The notes beneath the pieces are model-generated. The model did not search any database, was not told the DNA's origin, and saw only the letters and a program-made list of their open reading frames with translations. A DNA stretch of 64,000 nt from Saccharicrinis sp050589685 (GTDB taxonomy: Bacteria; Bacteroidota; Bacteroidia; Bacteroidales; Marinilabiliaceae). The translations under genes and the position numbers were made by a program. The first letter of the stretch is position 1. Each line of letters starts with the position of its first letter. Shown piece after piece: positions 26,701 to 35,256 of the stretch. Location of the stretch: assembly GCF_050589685.1 (NCBI RefSeq), contig NZ_JBNGOS010000013.1:1-64000 (forward strand), read 5' to 3'.

Positions 26701-26936
26701 CTAAATTTCCAATTCCCGTTTAAGAAGGTTATATCCGTTTTGTTTCTGTCTCCGGATAACGCATCTTCTAAACTTGCGAAAGAATAAGAGGTTGCACGTC
26801 CTTGCATTTTATTGACCGCAAAAACAGTCTCGTTGTCCCAGTTTGGCTTATCTACCTGCGCCGATAGATGTAAAAAAAAACTACTCAGTATTCCTAAAAT
26901 ACAGAGTTTGGTTATCGATTGCTTAAATACTAGCAT
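23733..26936 (-). CDS. GH2 beta-galactosidase (large LacZ type), secreted
   Basis: The 1067-residue protein has a signal peptide (about 1-27), a jelly-roll sugar-binding domain (GGVTSAFTCWVNGKKVGYSE), Ig-like domains, the TIM barrel (YGVNRHDHDHIHGKALT, IRTSHYPNDP), the acid/base Glu in SLGNESGSG (about 485), nucleophile Glu in MMCEYAHAMGN (about 577), and the C-terminal Bgal small-chain domains (MDYYGKGPWENYTDR, TGVGGCNTW). This is the full five-domain LacZ layout. It would remove terminal beta-galactose in the periplasm. It is divergent from GH16 and the sulfatases across a 261-base gap, so shared control is likely. Confidence 0.93.
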   Translation of the reverse strand: MLVFKQSITKLCILGILSSFFLHLSAQVDKPNWDNETVFAVNKMQGRATSYSFASLEDALSGDRNKTDITFLNGNWKFRYTKKVGERSQDFFKNSFDAQQWDNLEVPSNWELKGYGQHVYVNSNFKVDLKPPHYPWETEVGQYKRTFDYNENWKDRQVILHFGGVTSAFTCWVNGKKVGYSEDSCLPAEFDITDYLKDGENTVSVEVYRWTSASFLEDQDHWRLSGIHREVMILSQPKVSINDFFVRTKFDEQFNNAKLQIRPRLTVTNKADIKGMMVEAKLFDTNGKEIIKPMHIDANKIFNEWYPQRDNVYFGLLEQEVTSPFKWSAEKPYLYTLVLTLKDKSGQAIDIRSQKVGFRDVTIDGSVMLINGKKVKLYGVNRHDHDHIHGKALTREDMEEDIKLLKRYNLNAIRTSHYPNDPYVYDLCDKYGIYVMDEANLETHAVRGLLSNQPTWAAAYVDRAIRMVERDKNHASIISWSLGNESGSGPNHAAMAAWIKDYDDTRFLHYEGAQGNKYHKYYKKYGSKEYKEYESVHGANPTDMPYVDVLSRMYPTLEVLTSMANDPYIQRPVMMCEYAHAMGNSLGNMMEYWDIIHQHDNILGGFIWDWIDQGILEHDENGKPYYAVGGDYGDKVNAGNFCLNGIIASDRTPKPQIEECKYVYQPITFENIDIAKGKIRIKNRQWFSSTNNMKFKWELSQDSKVIEYGTLSNVIISPEDFMEATIPFKKPRLVAGAEYWLRISAHSTQEQYWAPKGFEIAKQQFKLPFYVEPEEKSITGSPIQKEQNGDMIKFYNQAFSLLVSQKSGFIESLTLAGIEVLSEPLKPYFWRPSTDNDERGWKPQVNNKFWMDAGSRLKLDQFEVVNKSDESVTLQSSYHIEDKVTLTLDYLIHADGTVKVSYTLDANKNLPDLIRVGMQTGIPKNLNNMDYYGKGPWENYTDRAESAEVDIYQGTVRDFVFEYAQPQECSNRTGVRWLKLRDARRKGVMIKGTQPLSISVWPWTAQSLETARHTNELQKEDYNTVNIDLIQTGVGGCNTWSDKAKPIIKYQVPAGKYQYSFVINAAK

Positions 26937-27149
26937 AGATTATCATTCTTAGTGTTACAAATTATAGCGAAGATACATTTCTTGGAGAGTTGTCGCAAGG
27001 AGAAAATCTTAACTATTGGAGGGGTTAAATCAAAATTTAACCGTTATTAAAGGTGTTAATTTACAATAATTAAAACAAAGCGTAGGTAATTTTTCAAAAC
27101 CCCCCTTTTATCGTTTGGATTATTTGTCTTTTGCTACAGATGCAAATAG

Positions 27150-27157
27150 TAATTTTG
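27150..27157 (+). promoter_or_regulatory. Candidate -7 box for the GH16-sulfatase unit
   Basis: TAATTTTG matches TAnnTTTG, 41 bases before the GH16 ATG. Nearby TTG triplets (27124-27126, 27131-27133) are at 23 or 16 bases, not at ideal spacing, so an activator may be needed. Confidence 0.4.
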
Positions 27158-27197
27158 ATTTTATCGGATAAAATAAAATGTATCTAAAGTTTAAGCC

Positions 27198-28364
27198 ATG
27201 AAAAAGTCCATTATTGTAGGAGCGCTACTCTTATTTTTTACAGCATTAACATTTGCGAAACCTCCTAAACCACCCAAAGGATACCGTTGGGTGATAAACG
27301 CTCAGTTTTCTGATGAATTCAACGGGGACCAGTTAGATAAAAGCAAATGGATGAATCGGTTTAACGGAGGATGGAAAGGACGTGCTCCGGCCTGGTTTAA
27401 TCCGGAAGCGGTATCTGTTGCAGATGGCAATCTTAAAATTAAAAGTGGTGTATTGAAAGAACCCAAAGGCAATTATACCATGTACGGGGGGGCCGTATCT
27501 TCAAAAACAAAAGAAGCTCATTTTGGATATTATGAGTGCAAAGCCAAAGCATCAAAAATAGCCATGTCAACCACATTTTGGATGTCGAATGATAAGGTTC
27601 CTTTTACAGAAAACGACGATTGTGACAACGACAGTTACAGCCAGGAACTGGATATTCAGGAAGCAGTGGGCGGCAGTACCCGGTTTGAGAAATTTAAGAA
27701 CGGGATGAACTGCAATACGCATTATCGTTATGTGAAATGTGGTGAGCATAAGGAAACTTTTATATCCAGAGGGACGGGACACATACTGGATAGCCCGGTT
27801 TATGAGGATTACCATATTTATGGTGCCTGGTGGAAGGACGCAGAGGAAGTGATGTTTTATGCCGATGACGAGTTGTTTGATACGGTTCAGATTAGAAAAG
27901 ATATCTCAAAAAAACCGTTTGACAGGCCCATGCAAATTAATATGGTTACCGAAACATACGACTGGCAACCTGCACCTTCGGCGGAAGAGTTGGAAAACCC
28001 GGAAATAAATACGGCATATTACGATTGGGTCCGCAGTTATAAACTGGTACCAATCAATAAAAAAGTAAAGGATAGATACGAAGGGGAGGTATTTAAGAAT
28101 TCTTTAGAGGTTGCTACTAAAATTAAAGAAAACCAATTGCTTATAGATTACGTGTATGCATCCAACGAAAATTGTACGCTTGTGTTTTCTGTTTCGGATA
28201 AAAACGGAAAAGAAATCAAAAAGTCGACAGTGCCTGCTTTGAAAGGATATGGGAATAACTCACATCTAATAAAAATAAAAGCAGCTGATAACCTTATAAT
28301 AAAAGCGCACCTTATATCAGCAGAAAAAGGAAGGATTGACTTAAGTTTAGAAAAGGAAATATAA
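27198..28364 (+). CDS. GH16 endo-galactanase (agarase/porphyranase/carrageenase-like)
   Basis: The 388-residue protein has a signal peptide (about 1-20) and a GH16 jelly roll: DEFNGDQLDKSKWMNRF, the AHFGYYECKAKAS strand, STTFWMS, and the catalytic ELDIQE motif (nucleophile Glu150, Asp152, acid/base Glu155) with the beta-bulge spacing ExDxxE of marine galactanases. A C-terminal beta-rich extension (about 290-388) is not recognised. The algal specificity is inferred from this motif and from the three sulfatases behind it; agar, porphyran and carrageenan cannot be told apart by eye. Its stop overlaps the next start (TAATG), so coupling with the sulfatase is translational. Confidence 0.88.
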   Translation: MKKSIIVGALLLFFTALTFAKPPKPPKGYRWVINAQFSDEFNGDQLDKSKWMNRFNGGWKGRAPAWFNPEAVSVADGNLKIKSGVLKEPKGNYTMYGGAVSSKTKEAHFGYYECKAKASKIAMSTTFWMSNDKVPFTENDDCDNDSYSQELDIQEAVGGSTRFEKFKNGMNCNTHYRYVKCGEHKETFISRGTGHILDSPVYEDYHIYGAWWKDAEEVMFYADDELFDTVQIRKDISKKPFDRPMQINMVTETYDWQPAPSAEELENPEINTAYYDWVRSYKLVPINKKVKDRYEGEVFKNSLEVATKIKENQLLIDYVYASNENCTLVFSVSDKNGKEIKKSTVPALKGYGNNSHLIKIKAADNLIIKAHLISAEKGRIDLSLEKEI

Positions 28365-30136
28365 TGGCAAAAAACATATTCCTACTATTGCTTGTATTGC
28401 TTTTGACCAATATTTGTATAAGTGCTCAATCATCTGCCCCAAAAGCTAAACCCAATGTGGTTCTTATCCTGATAGATGATTTGAGCCACTACGGTGTAAC
28501 TGCATATGGTGCGAACCGGGTAAGTTCATTACGTGGCGATTTTGAAAATGAAACCATTGCAACACCCAACATCGACAAATTGGCCGAAACCGGTTTGATG
28601 TGTACCAATGCATTTGCCTATCCCTTATGTGAGCCCACACGAATTGCCTTGATGAGCGGAAAATATAACCAACGCAATTTTTTAAGGTGTAAGGCTCAAC
28701 ATAGTTCGGATATTACTTTTGGCGATGTTTTCAAGCAACAAGGGTATGCCACAGGGTTATTCGGGAAGTGGAAGCAGAGCAGGGGAACGAAGGAAATACC
28801 CGGGAAGGATTATGTCTTTGAATTTGGTTGGGACGAGTTTTGTGCTTTTGATATTGTTACCGAAGGAAAGCGGTTTATTAATCCAAACCTGATTGTCAAT
28901 GGAGAGATTCGTGACTACCAGTTACGGACCGATCTGGACCCGGAAACTGGCAGGCGATGGTATGGTCCCGATATTTGCAACCGCTATGCTTTAAATTTTA
29001 TTGAAAAGAACAAGGATAAACCTTTTTTTTTGTACTACCCCATGTTGCTGGTGCACGACGAACATCAGCCTACACCAGATACACGTCCTAAAAAACTCTT
29101 TGATGAGTTTGACGAAGGTCGAAATGCCCAGAACAAAAAGAAAGGGGATGATAGAAGGTACTTTCCGGATATGATTTCGTACATGGATAAATTGATAGGC
29201 AGGGTTGTAGGTAAACTGGATGAGTTAAACTTAAGGGAAAATACCCTGATTGTAGTCATGGGCGATAATGGTACCAAAGAATGTTTTGCCCATGTTTTTC
29301 CCGATGGCAAGGTGTACCCCGGTCGGAAAGGTGGGAATACGGATAATGGGCTCCATGTGCCGATGGTACTAAACCAGCCGGGGATAATAAAGGCAGGAAA
29401 TATGGGAATCAGGAAATATGATGGGCTGGTCGATGTAACGGATGTTTTTCCAACCATTGCCGAGGCTTCAGGTATTGAAATTCCAGGAAAGAATGAACTC
29501 GACGGTATCAGTTTTTGGCCTCAGGTCATGGGTAACAAGGAAGAGGCACGTGATGTGATTTATACCTGGTACAACAATAACCAACCCTATACCAGCGATG
29601 AGGAGTTGTTGGTATATGCTTTTAACAAGGACTTTAAGCGTTATGCTCCGTGTACCGAATACCCTAATGGAAGGTTCTTTGATTTACGAACGGATTCTCT
29701 TGAAAAAGCAGGTGATACGGTTGTGGAAAGAAGATTTAAGGTGATGCTGCACAGTGGGTTGGATGTGAGTGTGCTGAGCATGGAACAACGAAAAGCATAC
29801 GATAAACTGGGAAAAGTGATCGATTCGTACCAACAAAAGGATGTGAAAGGATTGATGATTCATGCCCCAAAATCAGCACTGAAGCCTGGAGAGGAACTTA
29901 ATTTAAATTGTATGGTATATCCGCAAGATGCAACCCGTAAGAATATTATTTGGGAATCGAGCAATAGTAGTGTGATTGATATCAACAAGTTTGGAAAAGT
30001 AAAAGCTTTAAGTAAGGGAAAAGCTACAATTTCTGTATATTCCTGGGATGATGCCTTCCCTGTGTCGGCCAATGCAAAACCTACATTTTCAAAATCAGGT
30101 ATCAGCCATTCCATTGAAATAACGGTAGATGAATAA
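28364..30136 (+). CDS. S1 formylglycine sulfatase with C-terminal Ig-like domain
   Basis: This 590-residue secreted protein has a signal peptide (about 1-22), metal ligands Asp38-Asp39 in LILIDDLSHYG, the formylglycine motif Cys89-E-Pro-T-Arg93, TGLFGKWKQSRG, and VMGDNGTKE. Residues about 500-590 (LNCMVYPQDATRKNIIWESS, GKVKALSKGKATISV) form a bacterial Ig-like (Big_2) module. It should remove sulfate esters from galactan oligosaccharides in the periplasm. Activity needs an anaerobic maturase that is not encoded in the window. The ATG overlaps the GH16 stop by one base. Confidence 0.92.
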   Translation: MAKNIFLLLLVLLLTNICISAQSSAPKAKPNVVLILIDDLSHYGVTAYGANRVSSLRGDFENETIATPNIDKLAETGLMCTNAFAYPLCEPTRIALMSGKYNQRNFLRCKAQHSSDITFGDVFKQQGYATGLFGKWKQSRGTKEIPGKDYVFEFGWDEFCAFDIVTEGKRFINPNLIVNGEIRDYQLRTDLDPETGRRWYGPDICNRYALNFIEKNKDKPFFLYYPMLLVHDEHQPTPDTRPKKLFDEFDEGRNAQNKKKGDDRRYFPDMISYMDKLIGRVVGKLDELNLRENTLIVVMGDNGTKECFAHVFPDGKVYPGRKGGNTDNGLHVPMVLNQPGIIKAGNMGIRKYDGLVDVTDVFPTIAEASGIEIPGKNELDGISFWPQVMGNKEEARDVIYTWYNNNQPYTSDEELLVYAFNKDFKRYAPCTEYPNGRFFDLRTDSLEKAGDTVVERRFKVMLHSGLDVSVLSMEQRKAYDKLGKVIDSYQQKDVKGLMIHAPKSALKPGEELNLNCMVYPQDATRKNIIWESSNSSVIDINKFGKVKALSKGKATISVYSWDDAFPVSANAKPTFSKSGISHSIEITVDE

Positions 30137-30200
30137 CTGAACCATTTATTGAATAAGCCAAACCGTAAGAAACCTATAGATATACCATATACAAAATACA

Positions 30201-31706
30201 ATGAAAAAATCATTTTTATTACTTGGCGTACTGGCCACTCTGTTTTTTGCATGTCAGCAACCAAAACAAGAGACCAAAAAAATACCTGAAAAACCCAACA
30301 TAGTCTTTCTTTTTGCCGATGACCAATGTCACGCTACTATTCATGCACTAGGTAATAACGAGGTAATTACCCCTAATTTGGATAAACTGGTGAACGGAGG
30401 AGTTACCTTTACAAACACCTTTAATATGGGTTCGTGGAGCGGTGCTGTTTGCGTGGCCTCCAGGGCCATGTTAAATACGGGTAAGCCGGTTTGGGTTGCT
30501 AATGAAGGGGTTAAGTTAGTGGATAAGGGCAAAGCAAAGTCGTGGGGGCAAATGATGCAGGATCAGGGGTATGAAACCTACATGACGGGTAAATGGCATG
30601 TTCATTTACCTGCCGAGAAACATTTTAACCATACGACCCATGTTAGGGGAGGAATGCCAAAAGATAATTGGGATCACGCTGCCATGGTGAAGAAGTTTAA
30701 AAACTTGAAGGAAGGAGAAGACTATCGCGATTTTATGCCGGTAGGATATAACCGGCCTTTGAGCAAGGAAGACGATTCCTGGTTGCCTACAGATCCTAAA
30801 CATGGTGGATTCTGGGAAGGAGGCCAGCACTGGTCCGAGGCATTGCGTGATGATGCCATAAGCTTTATTAACCAGGCTAAAACAAGCGACAAGCCATTTT
30901 TTATGTATTTGGCGTTCAATGCCCCTCACGATCCCCGTCAGGCCCCACAAGAGTTTCAGGACTTGTATGATGCAGAGTCGTTAACCGTTCCGGAAAGCTT
31001 CCGGGAACTTTATCCCGAGGCTGATTTTATTGGTAACGGACCTTCGTTAAGGGATGCTGCTTTGGCTCCTTTCCCGCGTACTAAATATGCTACGCAAGTT
31101 CATAAGAAAGAATATTATGCCAGTATTTCGCATCTGGATGCTCAGGTCGGTAAAATATTACAAGCCTTGGAAGAAAGCGGCAAGGCCGACAATACTTACA
31201 TTATATATAGTGCCGATCATGGATTGGCGGTAGGTGATCATGGTTTGTTCGGAAAACAAAATATGTACGACCACAGTGTTCGCCCTCCGTTTATGATAAT
31301 TGGCCCCGGACTGGAAAAAGGTAAAAAAGTAGATGCCGAAATCTATCTTCAAGATGCCATGGCAACGGCCCTTGATTTGGCAGGAAGTACTCAAACCGAT
31401 TCGGTATTTTTCAATAGCGTAATGCCATTGGCTATGGGAGAACAAACCCACAGTAATTACAACGGAATATATGGAGGATATTTAAGTCTGCAGCGAATGA
31501 TTCGTAAAGATGGTTATAAGCTGATTCTGTACCCGGAGGTGAAGAAGGTAAAGTTGTTCGATTTAAAATCGGATCCCCTGGAAATGAATAATATTGCGGA
31601 TAACCCCGAGCATAAACAGCGGATCAAGCAAATGTTCGCAGACTTTAAGACATTGCAAAAAGAGGTTGGAGACGAATTAAACATAGACGAATATTATCAA
31701 TTGTAA
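30201..31706 (+). CDS. S1 sulfatase lipoprotein with CxAxR motif
   Basis: The 501-residue protein has a lipobox at LATLFFAC (Cys18), metal ligands Asp40-Asp41 (LFADDQCH), the modification site Cys84-V-A-S-Arg88, TGKWHVH, and YSADHGLAVGDHGLFGKQN. CxAxR in place of CxPxR is a recognised variant of Cys-type sulfatases. The SDPLEMNNIADNPEH C-terminal segment is normal for the family. It probably sits in the outer membrane or faces the periplasm and acts on a different sulfate position from its two neighbours. It follows the first sulfatase by 64 bases. Confidence 0.92.
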   Translation: MKKSFLLLGVLATLFFACQQPKQETKKIPEKPNIVFLFADDQCHATIHALGNNEVITPNLDKLVNGGVTFTNTFNMGSWSGAVCVASRAMLNTGKPVWVANEGVKLVDKGKAKSWGQMMQDQGYETYMTGKWHVHLPAEKHFNHTTHVRGGMPKDNWDHAAMVKKFKNLKEGEDYRDFMPVGYNRPLSKEDDSWLPTDPKHGGFWEGGQHWSEALRDDAISFINQAKTSDKPFFMYLAFNAPHDPRQAPQEFQDLYDAESLTVPESFRELYPEADFIGNGPSLRDAALAPFPRTKYATQVHKKEYYASISHLDAQVGKILQALEESGKADNTYIIYSADHGLAVGDHGLFGKQNMYDHSVRPPFMIIGPGLEKGKKVDAEIYLQDAMATALDLAGSTQTDSVFFNSVMPLAMGEQTHSNYNGIYGGYLSLQRMIRKDGYKLILYPEVKKVKLFDLKSDPLEMNNIADNPEHKQRIKQMFADFKTLQKEVGDELNIDEYYQL

Positions 31707-31859
31707 ATTTAGCTTGTGGCTCGTAGCTATTAGCCTATAACATTGAGATATAAAACAACCATCCGGTAAATCAGATTTTTTCCCTTGGGCTTAACACCGG
31801 GGAAGTAACGGATCTAAGATTTGGGGATGGGAGTGCTAAAATTATAATATTAAAGTATA

Positions 31860-33671
31860 ATGAAACTAAAAACAACATTCGTTGTGCTTGCATTACTATT
31901 ATTTTTAGTCAGCTGCACGCAAAATAAAACATCGGAATCAAAAAATGAAACCAAACCTAATGTGATCCTTGTTATCACCGATGATCAAGGGTATGGCGAT
32001 CTGGCCTGTCATGGAAATACCGTTATCCAAACACCGAATTTGGATAAGTTCCATTCGCAGAGTGTACGTTTAACCAATTTTCATGTAGGTACTACCTGCG
32101 CGCCTACCCGAGGGGGGCTGATGAGCGGACGTAACTGCAACCGTAATGGGGTATGGCATACCATTGGGGGTTGCTCTTCGTTACATGAGCGGGAAACCAC
32201 TTTGGCCGATGTGTTTGCTGCCAACGGATATGCTACCGGTATGTTTGGTAAATGGCATTTGGGCGATAACTATCCCTTTCGTCCGCACGACAGGGGTTTT
32301 CAGGAGACTTTCCACCATAATGGAGGAGGAGTAGGACAAACACCGGATTACTGGAACAACGATTATTTTGACGACACTTATTTTAGAAATGGTGTTCCCG
32401 AAAAAAACACAGGGTATTGTACTGATGTGTTTTTCGACGAGGCAACCAGGTTCATCGATAAACATCGGGACAAACCTTTTTTTGCATACTTATCGTTAAA
32501 TGCGCCTCATGGGCCATATAATGTGGAGGAAAAGTATGTTTCTATGTACGATGATGCTCCCTTACAAGGAGTGCAGAAGAACTTTTATGGTATGATTACC
32601 CAGCTGGACGAACGTTTTGGACAGCTGGCACAGCATTTGGAAGCCCAAGGGATGGTAGATAATACCATCCTGATTTTTATGACGGATAACGGTACCGCTG
32701 CCGGATTTCGCTATAACAAAAAGACTGAATCTTATACAGGTTATAATGCCGGAATGCGCGGGCAGAAAGGAAGTCATTACGACGGAGGGCACCGTGTTCC
32801 GTTTTTTATCAGATGGCCCAACGGCGAACTTGTCGGAGGAAAAGATGTAAACAGCCTTGCCGCCCATGTGGATGTACTTCCGACGTTGGTTGATTTATGC
32901 GGATTAAGCGCAACCTACAAGTACGAAATGGATGGAACTTCGATAACCAGCTTGTTGTACGGTAAAACTTCCGATATTGATTTCGACAAACGTATGCTGG
33001 TAACCGATACGCAGCGTATCCAATGGCCTGTAAAAGGACGAAACAGCTGTGTGATGACTACCAAATGGCGTTTAAATAATGGCAAGGAATTGTACGATAT
33101 CACTGCTGATCCCGGTCAAAAGAACAATATTGCCGACCAACATCCGGAGCAAGTTAAACTGATGCAGGATTTCTATAATGATTGGTGGAGTAGGGCAGAA
33201 AAGGATTTTGAATATCCTGTAATTAAACTAGGTACGGAACATGAAAATCCGTCTTTTCTTACTTGTCACGATATGCACAATGAGCAACCTATTCCTTGGA
33301 ACCAGAATATGATTCGTGCAGGTAAGGCTTTTGATGCTGGATATTTGCTTACAGAAGTTATGCAAGCAGGCAAATACAAAATCTCAATTTCCCGTTATCC
33401 TAAGGAAAGCGGATTGAAAATGGATGCAACAGTGCCAGGAGTCAAGGCTACTAAAGGTACTGAAGCTATTCCTGATGGTGTTTCGCTAAAACTGAATAAG
33501 CCTTTTGTTATGTTGGGCGATAAAGTGGTAGCGTGTAAGTTTAACGAGGCCTATACGGCTGCTGAAGTATCAGTGGACCTTGAAGCAGGAGAATTAAAGC
33601 TGGGAGGCGGTTTTTATGATGAAAAAGGTAACAAAGCAATTGCTTACTATTATGAAGTAGAAAGATTGTAA
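31860..33671 (+). CDS. S1 sulfatase lipoprotein (arylsulfatase A type)
   Basis: The 603-residue protein has a lipobox at LLFLVSC (Cys19), metal ligands Asp41-Asp42 (VITDDQGYGDLACHGN), the formylglycine motif Cys80-A-Pro-T-Arg84, MFGKWHLGDNYPFRPHDRGF and FMTDNGTAAG, then a beta-rich C-terminal region (about 470-603) that may bind sugar. Motifs are the classic CxPxR set. It is the third sulfatase in the run, 153 bases after the second, probably in the same or a coordinately controlled unit. Confidence 0.92.
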   Translation: MKLKTTFVVLALLLFLVSCTQNKTSESKNETKPNVILVITDDQGYGDLACHGNTVIQTPNLDKFHSQSVRLTNFHVGTTCAPTRGGLMSGRNCNRNGVWHTIGGCSSLHERETTLADVFAANGYATGMFGKWHLGDNYPFRPHDRGFQETFHHNGGGVGQTPDYWNNDYFDDTYFRNGVPEKNTGYCTDVFFDEATRFIDKHRDKPFFAYLSLNAPHGPYNVEEKYVSMYDDAPLQGVQKNFYGMITQLDERFGQLAQHLEAQGMVDNTILIFMTDNGTAAGFRYNKKTESYTGYNAGMRGQKGSHYDGGHRVPFFIRWPNGELVGGKDVNSLAAHVDVLPTLVDLCGLSATYKYEMDGTSITSLLYGKTSDIDFDKRMLVTDTQRIQWPVKGRNSCVMTTKWRLNNGKELYDITADPGQKNNIADQHPEQVKLMQDFYNDWWSRAEKDFEYPVIKLGTEHENPSFLTCHDMHNEQPIPWNQNMIRAGKAFDAGYLLTEVMQAGKYKISISRYPKESGLKMDATVPGVKATKGTEAIPDGVSLKLNKPFVMLGDKVVACKFNEAYTAAEVSVDLEAGELKLGGGFYDEKGNKAIAYYYEVERL

Positions 33672-34064
33672 TACGGATATATAATCAAAGTGGCTTTAGA
33701 TGTGAAGCGAACAAAAGACGCAGTTTGATTAATAAACGGTATAATACGAATAGCAAAACATTTAACAACCCCTAGGCAATGGACTTTGGGGTTTGTTGTA
33801 ATTATTATGATTAACTATGCTGCAAGTTATATCCTATAACTCCGCCTTTTAAGGTGGAGCTATATCTGTCTATCCTTAGGCTTTAGCCTTGACATCAACT
33901 CTTAGCTAGACTGGCATGATCGGGCAGACAGAAAATCTAATAAATCTTACTGGACAGTATTGATTTTGATGACAAAGCTGATAATTCCTCACTTCAATTC
34001 CATATATTTACATTTGTACAATAATCCCCGTCAGCTAACAGACAGGTGAAATATAACGATCTAT
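33672..34064. other. Intergenic region with several hairpins
   Basis: This gap after the third sulfatase holds a hairpin of AACAACCCC/GGGGTTTGTT type (33763-33799), a near-perfect palindrome at 33840-33859 (CTCCGCCTT/AAGGTGGAG) and a smaller one at 33878-33889 (AGGCT/AGCCT). None is followed by a strong T-run. They look like REP-type intergenic palindromes and may limit transcription or protect the sulfatase mRNA. No ORF of note. Confidence 0.55.
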
Positions 34065-35066
34065 TTGCATATGAAATCATCAAGACTATTATTTCTTTCG
34101 GTATTGCTATCGTGTTTTACTTTATTACCGGCCCAAAATACAATTGAAAATTATATTTGGAAACCTCTGAATCCGGCAGGTGAGGCGGTGGGACGTCACG
34201 AAAATGCTTTTGTTCAATTTCAGGGTAAATTTTACCTCATAGGAGGAAGAGGTGTAAAACCGGTCAATGTATACGATCCTGTAAATAATACATGGGAAAC
34301 CAAAGGTAAGACACCAATGGAAATCCATCACTTCCAGGCCGTTTGGAAAGATGATGTAATTTATATAGTGGGCGCTATGACGGGTAAATATCCGAAGGAA
34401 ACACCTGTGGAAAACATATGGGAGTACTATCCCAAAGAAGATAAATGGGTGAAAGGGCCTAAAATACCGATGGAATACCAAAGAGGAAGTGCAGGAGCTG
34501 TATTGTATCAGGATAAGATATATTTAATTGGAGGAATTGAATATGGCCACACCAGCGGAACGACCAACCGATTCGATTATTACGATTTAAATACGAAGAA
34601 ATGGGGGAGTTTGACCAAAGCGCCGCATCTGAGAGATCATTTTTCGGCCGTGCTGTTTAACCAGAAGATATATTGCGTTGGAGGAAGAAACACCAGTGTG
34701 CATCACCCCGACAATTTTACCGCCTTTTTTGGTGCTACCATACCGGAAGTAGATGTGTATGATTTTGCTACGGATAAATGGATGACATTAAAGTATAATT
34801 TACCGGTACCCACTGCCGCAGGAGGAGCTGTTCAAATCCACAATAAAATCATTTACTTTGGCGGAGAGTCAGGTCAGGACAAAGCCCACAACGAAACACA
34901 GTGCTTAGATTTGGAAACGTTGAAATGGAGTCAGCTTTCTCCCTTAAAAATAGGAAGGCACGGCAGCACAGCTATTTACTGGGACAACAAAGTTTATATT
35001 GCTGCCGGAAGTCCGAATAGGGGCGGAGGCAACATGAGTTCCATCGAGGTTTTTACGAACAAATAA
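34065..35066 (+). CDS. Secreted kelch-repeat beta-propeller protein
   Basis: The 333-residue protein (start at 34065 or, two codons later, at 34071) has a signal peptide ending around PAQN and about six kelch repeats: YLIGGRGVKPVNVYDP, IYLIGGIEYGH, IYCVGGRNTS, IIYFGGESG, and VYIAAGSPNRGG. The GG-x(5-20)-Y-W spacing makes one propeller. No catalytic residues are apparent. Kelch proteins of this kind occur in Bacteroidota polysaccharide loci as sugar-binding proteins or mutarotase/epimerase-like enzymes; here the position after three sulfatases suggests a role with the galactan oligosaccharides. Confidence 0.85.
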   Translation: MHMKSSRLLFLSVLLSCFTLLPAQNTIENYIWKPLNPAGEAVGRHENAFVQFQGKFYLIGGRGVKPVNVYDPVNNTWETKGKTPMEIHHFQAVWKDDVIYIVGAMTGKYPKETPVENIWEYYPKEDKWVKGPKIPMEYQRGSAGAVLYQDKIYLIGGIEYGHTSGTTNRFDYYDLNTKKWGSLTKAPHLRDHFSAVLFNQKIYCVGGRNTSVHHPDNFTAFFGATIPEVDVYDFATDKWMTLKYNLPVPTAAGGAVQIHNKIIYFGGESGQDKAHNETQCLDLETLKWSQLSPLKIGRHGSTAIYWDNKVYIAAGSPNRGGGNMSSIEVFTNK

Positions 35067-35256
35067 TCGATATATCTACGTAATTCCATTTGCCCTTTAT
35101 ACACAGAATCGTCTGTCAGTGGACAGGTTAATCAGATTAACACAGGTTCTTTGTTTTCCTTTTGAAAACCTTAAGAAGCAATACTATTTAATCCGTTTAA
35201 TTCGTGTAATCTGTGGACAAGAATTTGATTCTCGTTAATAATTAACCCCAAGTCAT

